A DNA stretch of 64,000 bases from Mucilaginibacter sp. OK098 (GTDB taxonomy: Bacteria; Bacteroidota; Bacteroidia; Sphingobacteriales; Sphingobacteriaceae), in assembly GCF_900142915.1 (NCBI RefSeq), contig NZ_FRCM01000007.1, positions 124,001-188,000 of the forward strand, in the 5' to 3' direction. The number at the start of each line of letters is the position of its first letter. Position 1 is the first letter of the stretch. The notes under the pieces were generated by a model. The model saw nothing but the letters and a program-made list of their open reading frames with translations, ran no database searches and was not told the origin of the DNA. A program made the position numbers and the translations under genes. Positions 45,565 through 53,345 of this stretch are shown here, piece after piece.

Positions 45565-45854
45565 TGTACAACCTGGTAATTAAACCGCACGCCCTTGAAA
45601 TGGCAAAAGAAGCCTATGATTGGTATGAGGAACAGCAGGAAGGATTAGGCGATCTGTTTTTAAAAGAGCTGGATGGTTGTTTTAGCAGGGCAGAAAAATT
45701 GCCGCTTGCTTATGCCTGGATCAGGAAAGACTTTCGACAGGTTCTTCTAACCACTTTCCCCTACGTTGTTATTTTTGAAATCCTAAAAAGCGATGTTGTT
45801 GTGTATGCTGTATTTCACACCAGCAGAAGTCCCCGGAAGAAATTTAAAAAGTAG
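45564..45854 (+). CDS. RelE/ParE-type toxin
   Basis: 96 residues. It starts MYNLVIKPHALEMAKEAYDWYEEQQ and has VVVYAVFHTSRSPRKKF at the end. This is the ParE/RelE fold with a basic C-terminus and a conserved aromatic-HTSR-like segment, where the Arg and His residues are functional in the family. RelE cleaves mRNA on the ribosome; ParE acts on gyrase. Which applies cannot be told. It shares one base with the antitoxin gene. Confidence 0.82.
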   Translation: MYNLVIKPHALEMAKEAYDWYEEQQEGLGDLFLKELDGCFSRAEKLPLAYAWIRKDFRQVLLTTFPYVVIFEILKSDVVVYAVFHTSRSPRKKFKK

Positions 45855-45897
45855 CACGGTCCATCGACCCCTCACCAGCGTATTGCCCATTTTTTCT

Positions 45898-46033
45898 GAA
45901 CCATGATTTTTCACAAGTTGTTTGTTTTTTTAAGGCGCTCTAGAAGGTTTCACCGTTTACCTGATTTTAGGATTAAAGGATGAATGCCGACAAATTCATG
46001 TCCATCCTTAAATCAAGCTAATTATGGTTCAAA
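45898..46033. repeat. 136-bp repeat framing the toxin-antitoxin pair, right copy
   Basis: Direct repeat of 45031-45166. This copy has clearer terminal inverted repeats: GAACCATGATT at the left and, on the opposite strand at the right, GAACCATAATT, ten of eleven identical. The internal AGGATTAAAGGAT / ATCCTTAAATC dyad is kept. No target-site duplication was seen around it. Confidence 0.75.
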
Positions 46034-46450
46034 ATCCTCCATCATTCAAAGCTGCAAATTCTTCTACCATCCGCACATTAGAAATTCGCACATCCGCACA
46101 TCAATTCCCTCCTCATCCGCACATCCAAAATCCGCACATCCGCACATCAAAATCTCTTTTTCAGGCAGAAAATCGCCCCTTTACTATGCATGCATAAAAA
46201 ACGTACCGAATACCGTTTTGAACTTTGGTCTATTTTGTTAAATATATTCTATCTTTATATCGATAAAATTCAATTTTTTATATTGATAATACTACATTAA
46301 ACAAAATTAAATACTAATTACAAATTTTTCTTTTATCGCTTGGTATTCCTTTCAGCTATCTCTACCTTACAAATAGCAATTTGCAATACCAATGCAAACC
46401 TTAACTGTAACAAAAATTTTAGTACAAAAAGCCGGCAGCGGCATTAACGT
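46034..46450. other. Leader region upstream of ilvD
   Basis: No ORF of merit. It has a run of six CCGCACAT units (46071-46148, one with TCGCACAT), then AT-rich sequence with TATATCGATA. TTTG at 46224-46227 and TATCTTTA at 46250-46257 (seven of eight to TAnnTTTG) with a 22-base spacer are a weak promoter candidate that would leave a leader of about 190 bases. I saw no peptide rich in Ile, Leu or Val and no attenuator hairpin. Confidence 0.45.
46071..46148 (+). repeat. Tandem CCGCACAT units
   Basis: Units begin at 46071, 46086 (TCGCACAT), 46094, 46117, 46132 and 46140. The spacers between them vary, and the last two are directly adjacent. It looks like a short-word tandem tract, not a CRISPR array. 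Confidence 0.65.
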
Positions 46451-48154
46451 ATGAGCGCAAAAACTGAATCGATAGAGCTAAATAAATACAGCAAAAACTT
46501 AACGCAGGACCCTACCCAACCGGCAGCGCAGGCCATGCTTTACGGCATTGGCTTAACTGACGAGGATATGAAAAAAGCACAGGTGGGTGTGGCAAGTATG
46601 GGCTATGATGGCAATACTTGTAACATGCACCTGAACGATTTGGCTAAACTGGTTAAACAAGGCATCTGGAGCGAAGATTTGGTTGGCCTTATATTCCATA
46701 CCATTGGCGTGAGCGATGGCATGAGCATGGGTACCGAAGGGATGCGTTATTCGCTGGTTAGCAGGGATGTTATTGCTGATTCAATTGAGGCTGTTTGCGG
46801 TGCACAATATTATGATGGACTGATCACCTTGCCGGGCTGTGATAAAAACATGCCAGGTTCAGTAATTGCCATGGGCAGGCTTAACCGTCCGTCTATCATG
46901 GTATACGGTGGTACTATTAAACCGGGCCATTATAAAGGTGAAGATTTAAACATTGTATCGGCATTTGAGGCTTTGGGCCAAAAGATAGCCGGCAATATAA
47001 CACCCGAAGATTTTATGGGTGTGGTAAAAAATGCATGCCCAAGCGCAGGAGCATGTGGCGGCATCTATACCGCCAATACCATGGCTTCGGCAATTGAGGC
47101 TTTGGGTATGAGCCTGCCTTACTCCTCTTCAAACCCGGCTTTGAGCCAGGAAAAAAAGGATGAGTGTTTAGCAGCAGGCAAAGCAATAAAGATTCTTTTA
47201 GAAAAAGATATAAAACCATCAGACATCATGACCCGTGCGGCATTTGAAAATGCTATTGTTACGATAATGGTTCTGGGTGGAAGTACCAATGCGGTACTGC
47301 ACCTGATAGCGATGGCTAAAAGTGTGGATGTAAAAGTTACACAGGATGATTTCCAGTCGGTAAGCAACCGTATCCCTGTTTTGGCGGATATGAAGCCAAG
47401 CGGTAAATACATGATGGAGGACCTGCACAAAGTAGGCGGCGTTCCGGCTGTTATGAAATACCTGTTAAAACTGGGTTGGATAGATGGCAGCTGTTTAACT
47501 GTAACCGGTAAAACCATTGCAGAGAATTTAGAAGAAGTACCAGAGATTAACTTTGATACACAGAAGATAATAATGCCGGCTGAAAACCCGATAAAAGCAA
47601 CCGGCCACTTACAGATCCTTTACGGAAACCTTGCCGAAGGCGGCAGCGTTGCCAAGATAAGCGGTAAGGAAGGCGAACGTTTTGAAGGCCCTGCCCGTGT
47701 TTTTGATGGTGAGTTTGAACTTATCCACGGCATTACCAGCGGCCATGTAAGGGCTGGTGATGTAGTAGTTATCCGCAACATAGGCCCTAAAGGTGCGCCG
47801 GGTATGCCCGAAATGCTGAAACCTACAGGCGCTATATTCGGCGCTGGCTTAGGCGCTTCGGTAGCTTTAATTACTGATGGACGTTTCAGTGGTGGTACAC
47901 ATGGATTTGTGGTTGGTCACATTACTCCTGAAGCTTACGATGGCGGTTTAATTGCCTTTGTACAGGATAACGACACCATCGAGATTGATGCTATCACCAA
48001 TACCATGACGCTGAAGGTATCCGAAGCAGAGATTGCTGCACGCCGAGTCAACTGGGTACAGCCAGCGCTTAAAGCTAAAAAAGGGCTGCTGTACAAATAC
48101 GCAAAAACCGTTAGCACTGCCGCAGAAGGTTGTGTTACGGATGAGATGCCTTAG
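46451..48154 (+). CDS. ilvD: Dihydroxy-acid dehydratase
   Basis: 567 residues. Cysteine ligands for the iron-sulfur cluster are likely C57, C130 (in GCDKNMPG) and C202 (in GACGGIYTANTM). PTGAIFGAG and DGRFSGGTHGF in the C-terminal part are also typical. It converts 2,3-dihydroxy-3-methyl(pentanoate/butanoate) to the 2-oxo acid in valine and isoleucine synthesis. It is the first gene of the branched-chain amino acid cluster. The ATG at 46451 gives a normal length. Confidence 0.95.
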   Translation: MSAKTESIELNKYSKNLTQDPTQPAAQAMLYGIGLTDEDMKKAQVGVASMGYDGNTCNMHLNDLAKLVKQGIWSEDLVGLIFHTIGVSDGMSMGTEGMRYSLVSRDVIADSIEAVCGAQYYDGLITLPGCDKNMPGSVIAMGRLNRPSIMVYGGTIKPGHYKGEDLNIVSAFEALGQKIAGNITPEDFMGVVKNACPSAGACGGIYTANTMASAIEALGMSLPYSSSNPALSQEKKDECLAAGKAIKILLEKDIKPSDIMTRAAFENAIVTIMVLGGSTNAVLHLIAMAKSVDVKVTQDDFQSVSNRIPVLADMKPSGKYMMEDLHKVGGVPAVMKYLLKLGWIDGSCLTVTGKTIAENLEEVPEINFDTQKIIMPAENPIKATGHLQILYGNLAEGGSVAKISGKEGERFEGPARVFDGEFELIHGITSGHVRAGDVVVIRNIGPKGAPGMPEMLKPTGAIFGAGLGASVALITDGRFSGGTHGFVVGHITPEAYDGGLIAFVQDNDTIEIDAITNTMTLKVSEAEIAARRVNWVQPALKAKKGLLYKYAKTVSTAAEGCVTDEMP

Positions 48155-48161
48155 GAGAGGT

Positions 48162-48175
48162 GAAAGCTAAAAGGT
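48162..48175 (+). repeat. 14-bp word after ilvD stop
   Basis: GAAAGCTAAAAGGT lies 7 bases after the ilvD stop; identical copies follow the ilvN and ilvC stops at 50760-50773 and 52648-52661. Confidence 0.65.
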
Positions 48176-48182
48176 AGCTCAA

Positions 48183-48276
48183 CTTGTCATTGCGAGCGAG
48201 GAACGAGCGCGGCAAACGCGAACTCTGCAAGACCGACTGAAAAGTTCGCGATTGCTTCGTACCTCGCAATGACAAG
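48183..48276. repeat. 94-bp palindromic element, GTCATTGCGAG type, copy 1
   Basis: The ends CTTGTCATTGCGAG and CTCGCAATGACAAG are perfect 14-bp inverted repeats. The internal part can form a long imperfect stem. A second element of the same type, in the opposite orientation, lies at 52682-52765. Elements with this core are scattered in many bacterial genomes; I recall the type but cannot name a database entry. Confidence 0.8.
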
Positions 48277-48343
48277 GAGATAAAAGGTTAGAATTTTAAT
48301 AAATCCGAATTCGAAAATCCGAATTCCGAAATAAATAAAAGAT

Positions 48344-50080
48344 ATGGAAGTTGCACAGGAAACATTAACCGCACCGGCTGCGAAAGAAGCCGTTGAACTA
48401 TCAGGATCGCAGGCCTTGCTTGACGCTTTGATCATTGAGGGTGTGGATACTATTTTTGGCTATCCGGGTGGCGCAATTATGCCCATTTACGATGCTTTGT
48501 TTGATTATAAAGAGAAATTAAATCACATATTAGTCCGCCACGAGCAGGGCGGCATTCATGCTGGCCAGGGCTATGCACGCACATCAGGTAAAGTGGGTGT
48601 GGTATTTGCAACCAGCGGTCCGGGTGCTACCAATTTGGTAACCGGCTTAGCTGATGCGCAGATAGACAGCACACCTTTGGTTTGTATCACAGGCCAGGTG
48701 TTTGCTCACCTTTTAGGTACCGATGCTTTCCAGGAAACAGATGTAATAAATATTACTACCCCGGTTACCAAATGGAACTACCAGGTAACTGACGCAACTG
48801 AGATTCCCGAAGTTATTGCCAAAGCTTTCTACATAGCTAAAAGCGGCAGACCAGGCCCTGTTTTGATCGACATCACAAAAAACGCACAGATCCAGAAGTT
48901 TGACTATAAAGGTTATACCAAATGTGATCATATCCGCAGCTACAGGCCAAACCCAATTGTTAGGCCGCAGTATATTAAAGAAGCTGCCGAATTGATCAAC
49001 TCAGCTAAAAAGCCGTTTATTATTTGGGGACAAGGCGTAATATTGGGCAGCGCTGAGCAGGAGTTTAAAGCTTTTATTGAAAAGAGCGGGATCCCATCTG
49101 CATGGACAATTCTTGGTGCAGGCGCTATCCCTACAGATCATCCGTTGAATGTAGGAATGCTGGGGATGCACGGCAATTATGGCCCTAACGTATTGACCAA
49201 TGAGTGCGATGTATTAATAGCCATAGGCATGCGCTTTGACGACCGTGTAACCGGCCGTCTCGACAAATATGCAAAACAGGCAAAGGTGATCCATTTGGAT
49301 ATTGACCCTGCCGAGATAGATAAAAACGTAAAATCAACTGTACCTGTTTGGGGCGATTGCAAAGAAACCTTGCCTTTGCTTACTGCACTGGTTGAGGGGA
49401 AAAACCATACCGAATGGGTGAAGTTATTTAACGAGTACACCCAAAAGGAATACGATGCGGTAATTCATGCCGAGCTTAACCCAACATCGCCGGAAATGAC
49501 GATGGGCGAAGTAATAAAACAGCTTAACGAATTAACCAAAGGCGATGCAGTTATAGTTACTGATGTTGGCCAGCACCAAATGGTGGCCTGCCGTTACGCT
49601 ACGCTTAACAAAACCCGCAGCAATATTACCAGCGGTGGCTTAGGTACTATGGGCTTTGCCCTGCCTGCCGCAATTGGAGCTAAGTTTGGCGCGCAGGAAC
49701 GTGATGTTGTTGCCATTATTGGTGACGGCGGGTTCCAGATGACCTTGCAGGAATTGGGTACCATTATGCAAACCGGTATTGATGTAAAGATCATCATCCT
49801 GAATAACAAGTTCCTTGGCATGGTGCGCCAGTGGCAGGAGTTATTTAACCAACGCAGGTATTCGTTTGTGGATATTCAGAGCCCTGATTTTGTGGCCGTT
49901 GCCGCTGCTTATGGCATTGCAGGCAGAGTGATTAACGACCGCAAGGACCTTCCATCGGCATTAAAACAAATGATGGAAAACAAAGGCTCGTTCCTTTTAG
50001 AAGTAATGGTTACCAAAGAGAACAACGTGTTCCCAATGGTGCCGCAAGGATGCAGTGTTGCCGAGATCAGGTTGAAGTAG
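48344..50080 (+). CDS. ilvB: Acetolactate synthase, large catalytic subunit
   Basis: 578 residues. Residue E67 in RHEQGGIH is the conserved glutamate that activates the thiamine diphosphate. GDGGFQMTLQELGTIMQTG near the C-terminal third binds TPP and magnesium. ATSGPGATNLVTGLADAQ is also typical. With the small subunit it joins two pyruvates, or pyruvate and 2-oxobutanoate. Upstream is the palindromic element; the short leader has no other feature. Confidence 0.95.
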   Translation: MEVAQETLTAPAAKEAVELSGSQALLDALIIEGVDTIFGYPGGAIMPIYDALFDYKEKLNHILVRHEQGGIHAGQGYARTSGKVGVVFATSGPGATNLVTGLADAQIDSTPLVCITGQVFAHLLGTDAFQETDVINITTPVTKWNYQVTDATEIPEVIAKAFYIAKSGRPGPVLIDITKNAQIQKFDYKGYTKCDHIRSYRPNPIVRPQYIKEAAELINSAKKPFIIWGQGVILGSAEQEFKAFIEKSGIPSAWTILGAGAIPTDHPLNVGMLGMHGNYGPNVLTNECDVLIAIGMRFDDRVTGRLDKYAKQAKVIHLDIDPAEIDKNVKSTVPVWGDCKETLPLLTALVEGKNHTEWVKLFNEYTQKEYDAVIHAELNPTSPEMTMGEVIKQLNELTKGDAVIVTDVGQHQMVACRYATLNKTRSNITSGGLGTMGFALPAAIGAKFGAQERDVVAIIGDGGFQMTLQELGTIMQTGIDVKIIILNNKFLGMVRQWQELFNQRRYSFVDIQSPDFVAVAAAYGIAGRVINDRKDLPSALKQMMENKGSFLLEVMVTKENNVFPMVPQGCSVAEIRLK

Positions 50081-50101
50081 AGGCCCCCCGGAGAAAATGT
50101 A

Positions 50102-50123
50102 GAGACGCAATACTTTGCGTCTC
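50102..50123. repeat. Perfect 9-bp hairpin in the ilvB-ilvN gap
   Basis: GAGACGCAA TACT TTGCGTCTC makes a 9-bp stem with a 4-base loop. A short A-rich tail follows, without a T tract, so it is more likely a small palindromic repeat or mRNA processing hairpin than a terminator. Confidence 0.75.
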
Positions 50124-50153
50124 CTTAACAAAAGGGATTTAAAAGAAAATTAA

Positions 50154-50756
50154 ATGGAAACCCAAATAGACAAACAGGAATTTAACATCACGGTTTATAC
50201 AGAAAACCAGATTGGTTTGCTAAACCGGATAGCTATAATATTTACCCGCCGGAAGATCAATATTGATAGTTTGAATACTTCTCCATCAGAAATTGAGAGC
50301 ATTCACCGTTTTAATATTGTGATAACTGAATCGGAAGATGTGGTGCGCAAGCTTTGCCGCCAGATTGAAAAACAGGTGGAGGTTTTAAAAGTGTATTACC
50401 ATACCAATGAGGATGTGATTTGGCAGGAACTGGCACTTTACAAGGTATCAACCGATGTTATAGCCGAAAAGGTAAGCGTTGAGCGTTTGCTGCGCGAAAA
50501 TGGCGCCCGTGTAGTAACCCTTAGAAAGGACTACACTGTGTTTGAAACAACAGGCCACCGCGAAGAAACAGACAACCTGATCAGCATTTTACAGCCCTAT
50601 GGCCTGATTGAGTTTGTACGTAGCGCACGTGTAGCCATTATTAAGGACAGCGAAGGCTTCAACAGCAAGCTGCGCGATTTTGAAAGGCTTGAACCTGGTG
50701 AAGACGTAATTGAAAATGAATATTTAAACAAAGGGGATAAAGTATTCACCATGTAA
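50154..50756 (+). CDS. ilvN: Acetolactate synthase, regulatory small subunit
   Basis: 200 residues. FNITVYTENQIGLLNRIAIIFTRRKINIDSLN from about residue 9 is the N-terminal ACT domain that binds valine. The second half (KVSTDVIAEKVSVERLLRE, TGHREETDNLISILQPYGLIEFVRSARVAI) is the C-terminal IlvN domain. At 200 residues it is longer than the E. coli IlvN type and resembles the longer IlvH. It regulates IlvB by valine feedback in the family. Confidence 0.93.
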   Translation: METQIDKQEFNITVYTENQIGLLNRIAIIFTRRKINIDSLNTSPSEIESIHRFNIVITESEDVVRKLCRQIEKQVEVLKVYYHTNEDVIWQELALYKVSTDVIAEKVSVERLLRENGARVVTLRKDYTVFETTGHREETDNLISILQPYGLIEFVRSARVAIIKDSEGFNSKLRDFERLEPGEDVIENEYLNKGDKVFTM

Positions 50757-50759
50757 GGC

Positions 50760-50773
50760 GAAAGCTAAAAGGT
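50760..50773 (+). repeat. 14-bp word after ilvN stop
   Basis: GAAAGCTAAAAGGT begins 4 bases after the ilvN stop, followed by variants such as TTAAAGGCGAAAGG. AATGACTAATGAC words occur at about 50803-50834. Confidence 0.65.
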
Positions 50774-50837
50774 TAAAGGCGAAAGGTTTTAAAACCATCC
50801 GCTAATGACTAATGACACAATGACCAATGACTAGCTC

Positions 50838-51416
50838 ATGCTTGAAGAAATAAGACAAAAATATCCATCAGCTTACAATGCTATAAAAGTTGCTACTGAA
50901 GCGAGTGGTTTTACCATGCCATCAGAAGTATTGACCTGTTCATTACTTAAAACGCTGGCGGCATCAAAACCGGGTGGTAAGTTTTTGGAGCTGGGCACAG
51001 GTACAGGTTTATCTACGACATGGATCTTAGATGGCATGGATGATTCGGCGTCAATGATCTCCATTGATAATGATGAAACGGTTTTAAGCATTGCCAAAGA
51101 GAACCTGGGCGTGGATAAACGCTTAAAGCTGATCTGTGCCGATGGTGCAGATTGGATCAAACAAAATGCCGGGCAAAAATTCAGCTTTATTTTTGCTGAT
51201 GCCTGGCCGGGTAAATATTTGCTGCTGGATGAAGTGCTGAACATGGTTGAAAAAGGCGGCTTGTATATTATTGACGATATGCTGCCACAGGCAAACTGGC
51301 CAACAGGCCATGCTGAAAAAGCAACCGATCTGATCAGCTATTTAGATAGCCGCGAGGATATAATTTTAACAAAAATGGGCTGGGCAACGGGGATAGTGAT
51401 CATAACAAAGAAGTAA
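50838..51416 (+). CDS. SAM-dependent O-methyltransferase-like protein
   Basis: 192 residues. GKFLELGTGTGLSTTWIL is the SAM-binding motif I and MISIDNDETVLSIAKENL is motif II. FIFADAWPGKY is the motif IV region; the metal-binding Asp of catechol O-methyltransferases is at the equivalent place, so it might be metal dependent. It lies between ilvN and ilvC but no branched-chain step needs a methyltransferase. The substrate is unknown. Confidence 0.82.
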   Translation: MLEEIRQKYPSAYNAIKVATEASGFTMPSEVLTCSLLKTLAASKPGGKFLELGTGTGLSTTWILDGMDDSASMISIDNDETVLSIAKENLGVDKRLKLICADGADWIKQNAGQKFSFIFADAWPGKYLLLDEVLNMVEKGGLYIIDDMLPQANWPTGHAEKATDLISYLDSREDIILTKMGWATGIVIITKK

Positions 51417-51422
51417 CGGGAA

Positions 51423-51470
51423 AGACTTACGAAGTTTACTTGCCAATTTGCTAGTAAACTTCGTAAGTCT
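51423..51470. repeat. Perfect 18-bp inverted repeat in the methyltransferase-ilvC gap
   Basis: AGACTTACGAAGTTTACT (51423-51440) pairs perfectly with AGTAAACTTCGTAAGTCT (51453-51470) across a 12-base loop. It follows the methyltransferase stop by 6 bases. No T tract follows on either strand. It is a very stable RNA hairpin. Confidence 0.85.
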
Positions 51471-51521
51471 GAACTCCACAAAAAGTAAATTATAAACTAT
51501 AATATAACACAAACCAATCAT

Positions 51522-51553
51522 CGGTGAAATCAAAAAAACCGGTGAAATCAAAA
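51522..51553 (+). repeat. Repeated CGGTGAAATCAAAA words before ilvC
   Basis: CGGTGAAATCAAAA occurs at 51522-51535 and 51540-51553, and again at 53144-53157 upstream of leuA. All are intergenic. Confidence 0.6.
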
Positions 51554-51564
51554 CAAAAATAACG

Positions 51565-52623
51565 ATGGCAAAATTAAATTTCGGCGGCACTGAAGAAAAT
51601 GTAGTAACCCGCGAGGAGTTCCCTTTAGCAAAGGCACAGGAAGTATTAAAAAATGAAGTTGTAGCGGTAATTGGCTATGGCGTTCAGGGTCCTGGTCAGG
51701 CGCTTAATCAAAAAGACAATGGCATTAACGTAATTGTTGGTCAGCGTAAAGGCACAAAAACATGGGATAAAGCTGTAAGCGATGGCTTTGTACCCGGCGA
51801 AACACTTTTTGAAATTGAAGAAGCCCTTGAAAAAGGAACGGTTATTTGCTACCTGCTTAGCGATGCCGCCCAGATTGCATTATGGCCAACTGTTAAAAAA
51901 CACTTAACCCCGGGTAAAGCACTTTACTTCTCTCACGGTTTCGGAATTACTTTCAACGAGCAAACTGGCATCATCCCTCCTGCCGATGTTGACGTATTTT
52001 TGGTTGCTCCAAAAGGATCAGGCACATCATTGCGCCGCATGTTTTTACAGGGCCGTGGCTTAAATTCAAGCTACGCTATTTTCCAGGATGCTACAGGTAA
52101 CGCATTTAACCGTGTTATTGCATTAGGTATTGCTGTAGGTAGTGGTTACTTATTCGAAACTAACTTTAAGAAAGAAGTATACAGCGATTTAACCGGCGAA
52201 CGTGGTACGCTGATGGGTTGTATCCAGGGCATCTTTGCAGCACAGTACGAAGTATTGCGCAAAAATGGTCACTCACCGTCAGAATCATTTAACGAAACTG
52301 TTGAAGAGCTAACTCAATCATTAATGCCATTGGTTGCAGAAAATGGTATGGACTGGATGTATGCCAATTGCTCAACAACAGCACAACGCGGTGCATTGGA
52401 TTGGTGGAAACGTTTCCGTGATGCTACTAAACCTGTATTTGAAGAATTATACAAAAGCGTGGCAACAGGCGTTGAATCACAAAAATCAATTGATTCAAAC
52501 AGCAAACCCGATTACCGCGAAAAACTGGATGCTGAATTAAAAGAACTACGCGAAAGCGAAATGTGGCAGACAGGCAAAACTGTACGCAGCCTACGCCCTG
52601 AAAACCAGGTTGTAGAAGCGTAA
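51565..52623 (+). CDS. ilvC: Ketol-acid reductoisomerase
   Basis: 352 residues, a class I length slightly longer than the E. coli-independent 330-residue type. AVIGYGVQGPGQALN is the NADPH loop; VAPKGSGTSLR and the C-terminal GDL-like E...D metal ligands with AQRGALDWW follow. The sequence MAKLNFGGTEENVV and KPDYREKLDAELKELRESEMW are characteristic of Bacteroidota enzymes. It isomerises and reduces acetolactate or acetohydroxybutyrate. Confidence 0.95.
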   Translation: MAKLNFGGTEENVVTREEFPLAKAQEVLKNEVVAVIGYGVQGPGQALNQKDNGINVIVGQRKGTKTWDKAVSDGFVPGETLFEIEEALEKGTVICYLLSDAAQIALWPTVKKHLTPGKALYFSHGFGITFNEQTGIIPPADVDVFLVAPKGSGTSLRRMFLQGRGLNSSYAIFQDATGNAFNRVIALGIAVGSGYLFETNFKKEVYSDLTGERGTLMGCIQGIFAAQYEVLRKNGHSPSESFNETVEELTQSLMPLVAENGMDWMYANCSTTAQRGALDWWKRFRDATKPVFEELYKSVATGVESQKSIDSNSKPDYREKLDAELKELRESEMWQTGKTVRSLRPENQVVEA

Positions 52624-52647
52624 GGAGAAAGGTTAAAGCTGAAAGGC

Positions 52648-52661
52648 GAAAGCTAAAAGGT
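52648..52661 (+). repeat. 14-bp word after ilvC stop
   Basis: GAAAGCTAAAAGGT, in a run of related words (GAAAGGTTAAAGCTGAAAGG) that begins 6 bases after the ilvC stop. Confidence 0.65.
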
Positions 52662-52681
52662 AAAAAAACGAAAAATAAAAA

Positions 52682-52765
52682 TTTGTCATTGCGAGGAGGT
52701 ACGACGAAGCAATCTCGTCGGCATGCTAACGAAGAGATTGCCAAGCTATCGCTCGCAATGACAAA
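52682..52765. repeat. 84-bp palindromic element, GTCATTGCGAG type, copy 2
   Basis: Ends are TTTGTCATTGCGAG and CTCGCAATGACAAA. The inner part has GAAGCAATCTC and GAGATTGCC as a second inverted pair. The reverse complement of the right part of copy 1 (48183-48276) resembles the left part of this one, so they are inserted in opposite orientations. Confidence 0.82.
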
Positions 52766-52775
52766 ATTTAAATAA

Positions 52776-53063
52776 ATGATACTCGAACTAGCCATATTAA
52801 ATATAATCCCTGGTATGGAGGATGCTTTTTTAAAGGCATTTTCAGTAGCGCAAGGGATTATATCAAAGATGGCCGGCTATATTTCGCATCAGTTAAAAAG
52901 ATGCGTGGAGCATACAAGCCGCTTCATTTTATTGGTTGAGTGGGAAAAACTCACCGACCATACTGAAGGCTTCAGAGGATCAAAAGAATACCAGGAATGG
53001 AAAGGGATGTTACATCATTTTTATGATCCATTCCCAACAGTTGAGCATTATGAGGAGGCATAG
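52776..53063 (+). CDS. ABM-domain monooxygenase-like protein
   Basis: 95 residues. It starts MILELAILNIIPGMEDAFLKAF, with a central segment KMAGYISHQLKRCVEHTSRFILLVEWEKLTDHTEGFRGS and an FYDPFPTVEHYE-like end. This is the ABM-like ferredoxin fold: small dimeric proteins with a Trp and His that may bind an aromatic substrate. Substrate is unknown. It is in the ilv-leu cluster between ilvC and leuA. Confidence 0.78.
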   Translation: MILELAILNIIPGMEDAFLKAFSVAQGIISKMAGYISHQLKRCVEHTSRFILLVEWEKLTDHTEGFRGSKEYQEWKGMLHHFYDPFPTVEHYEEA

Positions 53064-53345
53064 CCCCCTAACCCTCTAAAGGGGGAATAGAAATAAAGTT
53101 GGTGAAATTACTGGGCAATCATGGAGATCAGCAAATGACCAATCGGTGAAATCAAAATCATCGGTGATTTATAGGAATGAAAGAGATATGAGACGTGAGA
53201 TTTGATACATGAGATTGTTCATATTTCAAATCTTATTATCATTTTAAATAGATAAATAAAATAGAAGCATTAACCGATGTTAGATAGAGATAAAGGACTT
53301 TGCAAAGTCTCAAATCTCACATCTCGCATCAAAAAATCTAAAAAT
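53064..53345. other. Gap between the monooxygenase and leuA
   Basis: It has no gene. A hairpin from CCCCCT (53064-53069) and AGGGGG (53080-53085) comes first. A second inverted repeat pairs GATATGAGACGTGAGATTTG (about 53188) with CAAATCTCACATCTCGCATC (about 53311). A CGGTGAAATCAAAA word is at 53144-53157. The upstream ATG at 53277 in frame with leuA lies inside this repeat region, so I do not use it. Confidence 0.55.

Noticed and set aside
46071..46148. Possible CRISPR array
   Set aside because: Units are only 8 bp with irregular spacers and no cas genes nearby.
46034..46450. Leader peptide attenuator for ilvD
   Set aside because: No short ORF rich in Ile, Leu or Val followed by alternative hairpins was found.
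53277..53345. N-terminal extension of leuA
   Set aside because: The extra codons come from an inverted repeat. The family starts near the ATG at 53346.
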